Assembly (NCBI GenBank): GCA_018267875.1
Contig: JAFDXP010000012.1
Coordinates: 1-53,119 of the forward strand
Direction: 5' to 3'
DNA from: Bacteroidota bacterium
GTDB lineage: Bacteria; Bacteroidota; Bacteroidia; Chitinophagales; Chitinophagaceae
DNA: 53,119 nt
Shown here: positions 7,315 to 15,422 of the stretch, piece by piece
Layout of the letters: each line of letters starts with the position of its first letter
How positions within the stretch are numbered: position 1 is the stretch's first letter
The notes under the pieces: generated by a model
Databases searched by the model: none
Told to the model about the DNA's origin: nothing
The model's input: the letters and a program-made list of their open reading frames with translations, nothing else
Program-made: the position numbers and the translations under genes

Positions 7315-8529
7315 ATGAAGAAGAATGTATTACTTATTGGTTCGGAATTAGGTAAAGGTGGAGCCGAGCGTTCAATTTCGTTGCTCAGCTATTATCTGGA
7401 GCCATTTTACAATGTTACCTTGTGCATACTTTCAGGCACCGACAGAGAAAAGTTTTACAAAACATGTCGCTCTGTTGTATTTATAGATCCCCCTGAAACT
7501 AAAAATATTTTCAGCAAAATAGGTGCTTGGCGTTATCGTTTAAAGCAGATTAAAGCACTCAAAAAACAACACCGAATTGATATTTCAATTAGTTTTTTAG
7601 AAGGACCAGATTATGTAAATGTACTCACGAAAGGAAAAGAAAAAGTAACGTTAAGTATTCGCGGATCAAAGCTCCATGACAAAGAAATTTCCGGAATCAT
7701 GGGCAGTATTAGAAAACGGATTCTTATTCCTTGGCTTTATCGTAAGGCTGATTCAATTGTTTGTGTTACAGATGCACTATGCCATGAACTAAACCAACAA
7801 TTTGGTATTGAGAAAGAAAAACTACAGACCATTTATAATTTTTACGAAGTAGATCATATTCGTGAATTGGCTGCTGAACCGCTATCTCCCGAAGAAGAAA
7901 AAATATTTTCAGTGCCAGTTATTATTTCATCCGGAAGACTACATGTGGCAAAAGAATATGACAAATTAATTACCTTGTTTGCTAAATTAAACTCAACCCA
8001 ACCGTCAAAATTGATGATTTTAGGTGATGGTAACAAGAAAGAAATATTGATACATTTGTGCCATTCATTAAACCTTGTAACCTGCGACTGGCAAGCAGAT
8101 AGAGCTAACAACACAACAGCAGATGTGTATTTTATGGGCTTTCAAACCAATGCTTTTAAGTTCTATAATCGAAGTGCCTTATTTGCACTAACCTCTTCAT
8201 GGGAAGGCTTTCCAAACGTACTTGCTGAAGCACTTATTTGTAGAATCCCTGTTGTTTCTACAGATTGCTACACCGGACCACGAGAAATACTCAACCAAAC
8301 TCAAATACCCCAAACACCCACTACCTTAGCTAAAAGAACCCATGTGGGAAGCCTAATGCCCTTGTTGCAAAACCCGACTGATGAAGTGATTGAACTATGG
8401 GTAGGAGAAATGACTTACTGGATGAAACAAACCAATATAGCTCAAGAATGTTTCGATGAATTAACAAAACGATTTACACTTGATACCATGCTTAATAAAT
8501 GGAAGAACGTAATAGATTTTGAACCGTGA
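7315..8529 (+). CDS. Glycosyltransferase family 4 protein
   Basis: The protein has 404 residues. The N-terminal motif LIGSELGKGGAERSISLL is the GT4 GGAE loop. The C-terminal domain shows ISSGRLHVAKEYDKLI, LMILGDGNKK and SSWEGFPNVLAEAL with the donor-binding E-x7-E. It belongs to the GT-B fold, is probably membrane-peripheral, and acts on an unknown sugar. A segment with little similarity to the fold core (about residues 255-275) is a short insertion. ATG 7315 is preferred; a TTG at 7237 would overlap the previous stop and add 26 unrelated residues. The stop overlaps the start of the following gene by 4 nt, so the two are almost certainly translationally coupled. Confidence 0.85.
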   Translation: MKKNVLLIGSELGKGGAERSISLLSYYLEPFYNVTLCILSGTDREKFYKTCRSVVFIDPPETKNIFSKIGAWRYRLKQIKALKKQHRIDISISFLEGPDYVNVLTKGKEKVTLSIRGSKLHDKEISGIMGSIRKRILIPWLYRKADSIVCVTDALCHELNQQFGIEKEKLQTIYNFYEVDHIRELAAEPLSPEEEKIFSVPVIISSGRLHVAKEYDKLITLFAKLNSTQPSKLMILGDGNKKEILIHLCHSLNLVTCDWQADRANNTTADVYFMGFQTNAFKFYNRSALFALTSSWEGFPNVLAEALICRIPVVSTDCYTGPREILNQTQIPQTPTTLAKRTHVGSLMPLLQNPTDEVIELWVGEMTYWMKQTNIAQECFDELTKRFTLDTMLNKWKNVIDFEP

Positions 8530-9623
8530 CAATCCTGATCATAGACAATTCTGTTGCATTCACCGGTGCTTTCAAATGTGCACTCAATGAAGCTTTAGCA
8601 CTAAAAGAAGACCATCGCTTTGTTTTTGTTCTCCCCTCGGGTAGTCCGGTTGTAAACTTGGCCAAGGAAAAAGGTTTTCAAGTGCATACGCTTCCCTTTC
8701 GCGAAATTTCTAAGTCTGTTCAAGCATTAGCTATCTATCCATTCGCACTTATAAAAAATACAATTGCTTTACGTAAATTGGTACGAAAAGAGCAAGTAGA
8801 ATTAATTCAAGTCAATGACTTCTACAACTTACTGGGCGCGGCTTTACGAATATTCGGATATAAAAACAAGCTGTTTACCTATGTTCGATTTTTACCACAA
8901 ACTATTCCTTCTCCTCTTCGATATATTTGGCTTTTTGCCGCCCAAAAATACAGTGATAAAATAGTTGCAGTATCTGATGCAGTGCTAAACCAATTGCCAA
9001 AAAATGTCAAAAACATAAGATTATACGATCCTGTAAATCTTTCTGAACAATTAGTAAATGTTCCTCACAGTTTTGACAAATTAAGCTTCTTATATCTTGC
9101 CAATTTCACTCGAGGAAAAGGTCAAAACTATGCGCTGGAAGCCTTTGCCAAAACTTTACAAGAAAACCCGAACATACAATTGACCTTTGCCGGCAGCAAT
9201 ATGGGACTTGAAAAAAATGAGGGTTATCGGCAAGAGCTTATTGCACGTACAAAAGAATTAGGGTTATCGAAAGTAGTGTCCTTTCAAACTTTTGTTGAAA
9301 ATGTTGAGGTTGCCATAAAAGAGGCAGACATTATGCTCAACTTTTCCGATGGAGAATCCTTTTCAATGACCTGCTTGGAGGCATCTTTCTATGGCACTCC
9401 AATGATTGCTACTCGATGTGGTGGGCCAGAAGAAATTATTGAGCATAATCTAACAGGTATTTTAGTTGAAAAAGCCAACATTTCAGAAATGGCAACAGCT
9501 ATGATTTCATTATCTAACAACGAAACGCTAAGAAAGCAATTCGCAGAGGCCGGTAAAACATTTGTACGAAAAAAATTTAGCCTTGATACCTTCATTCATT
9601 CATTCAATGCCATGCTATCATAA
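8526..9623 (+). CDS. Glycosyltransferase family 4 protein
   Basis: This 365-residue GT-B protein begins at a GTG that overlaps the preceding stop in GTGA. The N-terminal domain is short, with IIDNSVAFTGAFKCAL taking the place of the usual GGAE loop. The C-terminal domain is a clear GT4 type: LANFTRGKGQNYALEAF, FAGSN, and DGESFSMTCLEASFYGTP with the E-x7-E motif. It is followed by the next glycosyltransferase with a one-base TAATG overlap, so 7315-10696 reads as one tightly coupled unit. Sugar specificity is unknown. Confidence 0.82.
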   Translation: MTILIIDNSVAFTGAFKCALNEALALKEDHRFVFVLPSGSPVVNLAKEKGFQVHTLPFREISKSVQALAIYPFALIKNTIALRKLVRKEQVELIQVNDFYNLLGAALRIFGYKNKLFTYVRFLPQTIPSPLRYIWLFAAQKYSDKIVAVSDAVLNQLPKNVKNIRLYDPVNLSEQLVNVPHSFDKLSFLYLANFTRGKGQNYALEAFAKTLQENPNIQLTFAGSNMGLEKNEGYRQELIARTKELGLSKVVSFQTFVENVEVAIKEADIMLNFSDGESFSMTCLEASFYGTPMIATRCGGPEEIIEHNLTGILVEKANISEMATAMISLSNNETLRKQFAEAGKTFVRKKFSLDTFIHSFNAMLS

Positions 9624-10696
9624 TGCCTAAGTCTGTTTTATTTATTGTACCCTACCCGATTCACCGAGCACCCTCACAGCGTTTTCGTATTGAACTATAT
9701 GAACCGGCTCTTCAAGAAAATGGGATTCAATATCGAATTGCTCCTTTCATGGATGAAGCAACATGGGCAATCATTTTCAAACCAGGTCATCACTTTGCCA
9801 AACTAAAAGGGATCATTAAAGGATATGGACGGCGCATAGTTCATCTTTTTGACAGCTTGAAATATGATTACATTTTTGTGCATCGAGAAGCTGCCCCTTT
9901 AGGCCCTCCGGTGTGGGAGTGGATAGTTGTCCATCTGTTTAGAAAGAAAATAATTTTCGATTTTGATGATGCCATTTGGATTCCACGCATAACCAAAGGA
10001 AACGGAATTGCTCGATGGTTCAAAAGCTTTGGAAAAACAAAATATCTCTGTCGTTGGGCAACCATAGTTACCGGTGGCAACAATTTTTTAAATCAATTTG
10101 CAACTCAAAATGGCGCAAAAACGACTATTTTTTTGCCTACCGTAGTAGATGTAGTTCACAAGCACAACAAGGTAAAAAAACACCATGCAGGAAAACCGAT
10201 TGTTGGCTGGACAGGTAGCCACTCTACCCTTTATTATCTGGATGATTTTGTGCCGAGTTTGCAGGCCTTGCAAACTGAATACGATTTTACCTTTCTTGTC
10301 ATTGCTGATAAATGTCCGGATTTACCCTTGCGAGATTGGCAATTTGTTCAATGGAACGAGGCTACAGAAGCCGAAGATCTATTGCGAATAGATATTGGGA
10401 TTATGCCCCTCAAAGCAGATCAATGGAGTGAAGGAAAATGTGGCTTCAAACTGATTCAATACATGAGTTGTGGTATTCCCTCATTAGCTGATCCTGTTGG
10501 TGTCAACAAGGATATTATTGAAGACGGGAAAAATGGATTTTTATGTTCCGATGCGCAACAATGGAAAGAAAAACTGATGTTGCTAATCATGAACCCCGAC
10601 CTTAGAAAAACCATGGGCGAAATGGGCAGAGAAAAGATTGTTAGAAATTATAGTTTACAATCGCAGGAAAAAAAATTTATCTCACTTTTTCAATAA
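9623..10696 (+). CDS. Glycosyltransferase (GT4-like)
   Basis: The protein has 357 residues. The opening FIVPYPIHRAPSQRFRIELY belongs to a GT4-like group in which RxPSQRF replaces GGAE. A middle DFDDAIW motif is followed by a second domain with IVGWTGSHST, IMPLKADQWSEGKCGFKLI and YMSCGIPSLADPVG; the EGKCGFKLIQYM segment lies where other GT4 enzymes keep the donor-binding E-x7-E. The start overlaps the previous stop (TAATG). It is the last rightward gene before a convergent membrane-protein gene only 2 nt away. Donor and acceptor are unknown. Confidence 0.78.
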   Translation: MPKSVLFIVPYPIHRAPSQRFRIELYEPALQENGIQYRIAPFMDEATWAIIFKPGHHFAKLKGIIKGYGRRIVHLFDSLKYDYIFVHREAAPLGPPVWEWIVVHLFRKKIIFDFDDAIWIPRITKGNGIARWFKSFGKTKYLCRWATIVTGGNNFLNQFATQNGAKTTIFLPTVVDVVHKHNKVKKHHAGKPIVGWTGSHSTLYYLDDFVPSLQALQTEYDFTFLVIADKCPDLPLRDWQFVQWNEATEAEDLLRIDIGIMPLKADQWSEGKCGFKLIQYMSCGIPSLADPVGVNKDIIEDGKNGFLCSDAQQWKEKLMLLIMNPDLRKTMGEMGREKIVRNYSLQSQEKKFISLFQ

Positions 10697-10698
10697 AG

Positions 10699-12090
10699 CT
10701 ATCGCTTAAAGGAAAAGATATTTTTTTCAATTGGGTTGTGTTTATAGAATATCAACACCAAAGCTATTCCGTAGAATGGCAGACACGGAATTCTATATCG
10801 AGAAAGCGCGCCAAAATTGCCTGACGAAAGCCCGACAGCAAAAGCAAAAATTACGGCAAATATCAGACAGAACTGAATAGTTGGATCCTCTGCAATGGTT
10901 TTCCGCACTTTCTTAAATCCTATAGTAAATAGAATCTTTAGCGTTATCCACATAAACATAGTTGCTTCAAATGCGTTTAACAATTGAAATGGCTTTCTTG
11001 TTTCCCATAAATAAGGGCGAAAAAGTGTAACATTAACAGCTAAAGGAAATTTTTTCAACATCCCCGACAAGGAAGGGTCATCGCTTCCTAAATGATAGGC
11101 AGAGCCTCCATCAGACGAAACTGCTGCAATGTAAGAGCTTGTTGTGTATGAGGTTTGTGCCATGTTGGTTAAAGAATATTTTCCCAATTCAGCTGCAAAC
11201 TTTTGAGCAAAAAATAAGAAACCCACAAAGCACCCCATAACGACCATTAATTTCACTGCGGTACGGGTTATTCCATTTCTAATTCGATGTGAATAGGTAA
11301 ACAAAATCCAAAGCAAAAGTGCCGGAATAAAAGCTAACAATATATAGAGCTTGACAGAAGAAATAAGCCAAAAGCTGATCACCGCCATGATGATATTTCC
11401 AATACTATAATCCCTATTCATCAACATTCGAAAAACACTGTGTGTAAGCCAACCTAATCCGAACATGCAGAGTGTATCTTTAAAAATTCCAGACCCCCAC
11501 ATAATGGTGCTGGGAATAAATAGAGTGCACCATGCAATTTGCTTGGTGAATTGTGGATACTTAGTGGCAAAGGTTCTAAACAAAGCCCATACGCCTGTAA
11601 ATGAGATGACACTAAATAAAACAGCTATTGGCAAATAGGTAGTAAAAGTGATGGTTCCAAGAATAGCGGTAATGCTGGCTACAGTGTATTCTGCCGGTGC
11701 CTCATACCACCACATTTGTGAAATATAATCAGAGTAAGCTCCATCATACCACGGCGGAATCCGCAACAACAGGTTGAACCATTTGATGACAGACTCACCA
11801 AATGCGCCGTTGATTACTTTAGCATGAAAGAAATAGTTGGCAGTATCGCCACCACCATAATAATAGCGATAAATTAAGCCTATAAAGATGGCACCAATAA
11901 TTTTTGCAGAAAGTGCCGGCATGAAATAGGGTCGCCAAGGATGCCCCAAGGGATACATGTTATCTCTGATAAAATCCGCTGCCACAAAGATTATAAAGAG
12001 ATATAAGGGTAACAGCAGGTAATCCAACAGTACGATGAAATTATTCAATTCATCAGGACTCCATTGAACTAAAAACAACATCGAGGTCAA
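10699..12090 (-). CDS. Polytopic membrane protein of unknown function in glycan cluster
   Basis: The protein has 463 residues with roughly ten to twelve hydrophobic segments and basic short loops. A periplasmic-looking stretch after the second or third membrane segment contains YYYGGGDTANYFFHA, and a large loop around the middle contains SSDGGSAYHLGSDDPS. This layout, in a glycosyltransferase cluster, resembles O-antigen polymerases (Wzy) or GT-C enzymes, but no diagnostic Wzy or DxD/EDxEx motif is obvious; GGDTANYF is the best conserved-looking candidate. It is encoded opposite to its neighbours, convergent with the GT at 9623 (2-nt gap) and divergent from asnB. The role in polymerisation or transfer is inference only. 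Confidence 0.6.
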   Translation of the reverse strand: MTSMLFLVQWSPDELNNFIVLLDYLLLPLYLFIIFVAADFIRDNMYPLGHPWRPYFMPALSAKIIGAIFIGLIYRYYYGGGDTANYFFHAKVINGAFGESVIKWFNLLLRIPPWYDGAYSDYISQMWWYEAPAEYTVASITAILGTITFTTYLPIAVLFSVISFTGVWALFRTFATKYPQFTKQIAWCTLFIPSTIMWGSGIFKDTLCMFGLGWLTHSVFRMLMNRDYSIGNIIMAVISFWLISSVKLYILLAFIPALLLWILFTYSHRIRNGITRTAVKLMVVMGCFVGFLFFAQKFAAELGKYSLTNMAQTSYTTSSYIAAVSSDGGSAYHLGSDDPSLSGMLKKFPLAVNVTLFRPYLWETRKPFQLLNAFEATMFMWITLKILFTIGFKKVRKTIAEDPTIQFCLIFAVIFAFAVGLSSGNFGALSRYRIPCLPFYGIALVLIFYKHNPIEKNIFSFKR

Positions 12091-12172
12091 ATTCCTATGA
12101 TTATTCGAGCGTTGAAATTATATCATTTTGCGGGTTGAAATCAGAATCTGTTATCCACAAAATTCACACAAC

Positions 12173-12202
12173 TTGTTGTTGCCAATTTCAAGCGTACCTT
12201 TA
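12173..12202 (+). promoter_or_regulatory. Promoter of the asparagine synthetase-like gene
   Basis: TTG (12173-12175) is followed after 19 nt by TACCTTTA (12195-12202), 32 nt before the ATG at 12235. This lies in the divergent gap shared with the membrane-protein gene. Confidence 0.5.
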
Positions 12203-12234
12203 TCCCATCTCATTCAACATACGATCGTCCCTAC

Positions 12235-14145
12235 ATGTGCGGAATCACCGGAATTTTTGCCATTAACAATAATGCGAATTCTAATCTTGCAAAAATTAAA
12301 GAAGCGACAGACAAACTATTCTTGCGCGGACCTGATTGTGGAAATACTTTCTCAGATTATCCCTGCGCATTAGGTCATAGACGATTGTCTATATTAGATA
12401 CTTCTAATGGTGCATCTCAACCCATGAGTGATTTTTCGGGTCGATATATTCTTGTTTTCAACGGAGAGATTTTCAACTATCAAGAGCTTTCAAAACGCTA
12501 TTTGTCAAAAGTTTGGGAAGAAATTGGTGCACCCCGTACTACATCCGACACTGAAGTCCTTCTGTATTTGCTTATTCATTATGGCACAGATTGTTTACCA
12601 TGGCTGAGCGGTTTTTTTGCCTTTGCTTTATATGATCGGCATACACATGAATTGTTGCTAGCACGTGACCGATATGGGAAAAAACCATTACTTCTATATC
12701 ATGATGATCTTTTTTTTGCTTTTGCCTCCGAAATGAAAGCTCTGCTTGCGTTTGGAATGCCTCGTCAACTTCATAATGAAGCCTTGTATCAATACCTTCA
12801 ATTAAACTATGTGCCACAACCGCAGAGCATGATTAAAGGTGTTAGAAAATTACGTCCGGCTCATTATTTAAAGCTAAAAGAAGGAAAAGCCATTGAGGAA
12901 AAGCCCTTTTACCGTTTGCAACCAATGCCTGAACGTTATGAAGCGTTGAATTATGAACAAGCTAAGGCAAATTTAGTTTCACACATGGACACTGCGGTAC
13001 AAGAACGCATGATAGCAGATGTACCATTGGGTGCTTTTTTAAGTGGCGGCATTGACTCATCCATTATTGTAGCACTTGCCAGTAAATACACATCACAACT
13101 CAATACCTTTTCCGTTGGGTATAAAGACAATGCTTTTTTTGATGAAACGAGCTATGCCAAATTAGTGGCCAATCAATACAAAACAAACCACACCGTCTTT
13201 TCCCTTTCCAATGCTGATTTTTTAGAGCATGTACATGATGTGTTGAATTATATTGATGAACCCTTTGCTGACTCATCTGCCATTCCGGTATATATTCTTT
13301 GTAAAAATACCCGCAAGCACGTTACTGTAGCACTTAGTGGTGATGGTGGTGATGAAGTATTTGCCGGCTATAATAAACATGCCGCTGAATGGAAGGTTCG
13401 TCAAAAATCGTTTATAAACAATATGGTTAGAGCCGGTTTGCCATTGTGGGAATTATTACCCAAAAGCAGAAACGGCAAATTAACCAACTTGTTTCGTCAA
13501 CTACATCGGTTTGCTGAAGGAGCAAACCTATCCATGCAAGATCGCTATTGGAGATGGGCATCCTATAATGATGCACAAACAACAGATACCTTATTAACTT
13601 CCGCTACACGACAAAAACTTTCAAAAAGTGAAATAGAAGAAGAAAGAAGTAAGATTCTTTCTGTATTTAAAAGCGATGACTTTAACCAAGTACTGCTTGC
13701 AGATATGAACTTAGTTTTACCCGGCGACATGCTTGTAAAAGTGGACTTGATGAGTATGGCTAATAGCCTTGAAGTGCGCAGCCCTTTTCTGGATTTCAAA
13801 GTAGTTGATTTTGCCTTTGGGCTTCCTTCCAAATTTAAGATTGATGCTAAACTGAAAAAGAAAATTGTTCAAGATGCCTTTAGAGAAATGTTACCGAAAG
13901 AGCTATACAATCGTCCCAAACATGGTTTTGAAATCCCATTGCTTGGATGGTTTAAAAATGTATTGTGGGGCATGATTGATGGAGATTTATTAGAAAAGAA
14001 TTTTGTTCAACAACAAGGGATTTTCGATGTTCACGCAACAGAATTACTAAAGAAAAAACTTCGGAGCAACGACCCAGGCGATAGCCATGCAACTATCTGG
14101 GCATTGATTGTTTTTCAACACTGGTGGAAACGATACATGAATTAA
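12235..14145 (+). CDS. asnB: Asparagine synthase (glutamine-hydrolysing), AsnB type
   Basis: The protein has 636 residues. Cys2 of MCGITGIF is the N-terminal nucleophile that releases ammonia from glutamine after loss of Met1. The glutaminase domain shows HRRLSILD, FNGEIFNY and SDTEVLL. The synthetase domain has the ATP-pyrophosphatase loop SGGIDSS at 270-276 and SGDGGDEVFAGY. AsnB makes asparagine from aspartate, but AsnB relatives inside glycan clusters can amidate sugar acids instead. Its placement between glycan genes makes the second role possible. The length and insertion pattern fit the exopolysaccharide-associated AsnB group (about 600-640 residues). A downstream GT follows after 53 nt. 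Confidence 0.85.
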   Translation: MCGITGIFAINNNANSNLAKIKEATDKLFLRGPDCGNTFSDYPCALGHRRLSILDTSNGASQPMSDFSGRYILVFNGEIFNYQELSKRYLSKVWEEIGAPRTTSDTEVLLYLLIHYGTDCLPWLSGFFAFALYDRHTHELLLARDRYGKKPLLLYHDDLFFAFASEMKALLAFGMPRQLHNEALYQYLQLNYVPQPQSMIKGVRKLRPAHYLKLKEGKAIEEKPFYRLQPMPERYEALNYEQAKANLVSHMDTAVQERMIADVPLGAFLSGGIDSSIIVALASKYTSQLNTFSVGYKDNAFFDETSYAKLVANQYKTNHTVFSLSNADFLEHVHDVLNYIDEPFADSSAIPVYILCKNTRKHVTVALSGDGGDEVFAGYNKHAAEWKVRQKSFINNMVRAGLPLWELLPKSRNGKLTNLFRQLHRFAEGANLSMQDRYWRWASYNDAQTTDTLLTSATRQKLSKSEIEEERSKILSVFKSDDFNQVLLADMNLVLPGDMLVKVDLMSMANSLEVRSPFLDFKVVDFAFGLPSKFKIDAKLKKKIVQDAFREMLPKELYNRPKHGFEIPLLGWFKNVLWGMIDGDLLEKNFVQQQGIFDVHATELLKKKLRSNDPGDSHATIWALIVFQHWWKRYMN

Positions 14146-14198
14146 TTTCACTACAAAACTGAATTGTTTATACATTTGAATCACTACTACACTATTCC

Positions 14199-15401
14199 AT
14201 GCCTCGCGTTTTACGAATTCATAATCGCCTCATCATAGGTGGTCCTGCTATAAATGTAACCTATTTGACACGGTATATGTCACCGGAATTTGAAACCATG
14301 CTTGTCATTGGGGGAAAGGATGCGCATGAACAAGATGCTATACATTTAACTCGCGACTTAGGAATTGAGCCCATTGTGGTGAATGAAATGCGCCGTAATA
14401 TTCACCCCCGCCAAGATGGAATTGCCTATAAAAAAATAAAGGAAATTATTCAAAAATTCAAGCCTGATGTAGTTCATACCCATGCAGCAAAATCAGGTGT
14501 AATTGGGCGTTTGGCAGCAGATGCTTGTAAAGTTCCAGTAATTGTACACACCTTTCACGGGCATGTTTTCCATAGCTATTTCAGCCCTTGGCAAACAAAA
14601 ATGTTTATTCATATTGAACGATATCTGGCTCGCAAATCAAGTGGCATTGTGGCTATCAGCCAAAGCCAAAAAGAGGAGTTGGCAAACGTGTATAAAATCT
14701 GTCCAAAAGAAAAATTGGAAGTCATTCCTTTGGGCTTAGACCTTGACAAATTCCATCAACGGCAAGATGAAAAAAGAGCGATATTTCGAAGCCGGTATCA
14801 AATTGAAGATGATGAAATAGCCATTGGCATTATTGGGCGTATAGTACCTGTAAAAAATCACGATCTATTTGTTGCCTCGGCTAAAAAAGTATTAGATGCC
14901 AGCCAAAAGCGGCTTCGTTTTGTAATAGTGGGCGATGGCGATATGCGACCTTCTATGGAAGCATCTTTTCAAGCGGCAGGCATTGATTACACCTATTATC
15001 CCGAACAAAAAAGAAAAGCCACAGCCTTTTGCACTTCTTGGCTCACACAAATTGATGAAGTGTTGGCAGGGTTAGATATTGTTGCACTAACCTCACACAA
15101 TGAAGGCACTCCTGTTTCTTTAATTGAAGCACAAGCATCTTCTCGTCCGGTTGTATCAACCCATGTAGGTGGTGTTGCGGATATGGTTATGGACGGGAAA
15201 TGTGGATTTGTTACTCCTCCGGCCAATGCGGAACTTTTTGCAGAGGCGCTTTTGAAGCTTGTTCAAGATGACGGATTGCGAGCTGATTTTGGTGCTTTTG
15301 GAAAAGACTTTGTACAAAGTAAATTCTCTTATCAACGATTGGTAAGCGATATGTCTGCATATTACCATCGTTTAATTGACGAAAGTAACCATCGCAAATA
15401 A
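14199..15401 (+). CDS. Glycosyltransferase family 4 protein
   Basis: The protein has 400 residues. MPRVLRIHNRLIIGGPAINV is the acceptor-side Rossmann loop, in a variant where GGPA replaces GGAE. VVHTHAAKSGVIGRLAA and TFHGHVFHSYF follow, as in WcaL- or PelF-like GT4 enzymes. The C-terminal domain has GIIGRIVPVKNHDLFV, FVIVGDGD and HNEGTPVSLIEAQASS with the E-x7-E pair. A TACATTTG box (14171-14178) upstream could be its own -7 element. It lies in the same direction as asnB and ends convergently with the cytochrome gene. The specific sugar is unknown. Confidence 0.85.
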   Translation: MPRVLRIHNRLIIGGPAINVTYLTRYMSPEFETMLVIGGKDAHEQDAIHLTRDLGIEPIVVNEMRRNIHPRQDGIAYKKIKEIIQKFKPDVVHTHAAKSGVIGRLAADACKVPVIVHTFHGHVFHSYFSPWQTKMFIHIERYLARKSSGIVAISQSQKEELANVYKICPKEKLEVIPLGLDLDKFHQRQDEKRAIFRSRYQIEDDEIAIGIIGRIVPVKNHDLFVASAKKVLDASQKRLRFVIVGDGDMRPSMEASFQAAGIDYTYYPEQKRKATAFCTSWLTQIDEVLAGLDIVALTSHNEGTPVSLIEAQASSRPVVSTHVGGVADMVMDGKCGFVTPPANAELFAEALLKLVQDDGLRADFGAFGKDFVQSKFSYQRLVSDMSAYYHRLIDESNHRK

Positions 15402-15422
15402 GCACACCGAGCTTTTTCTCAT

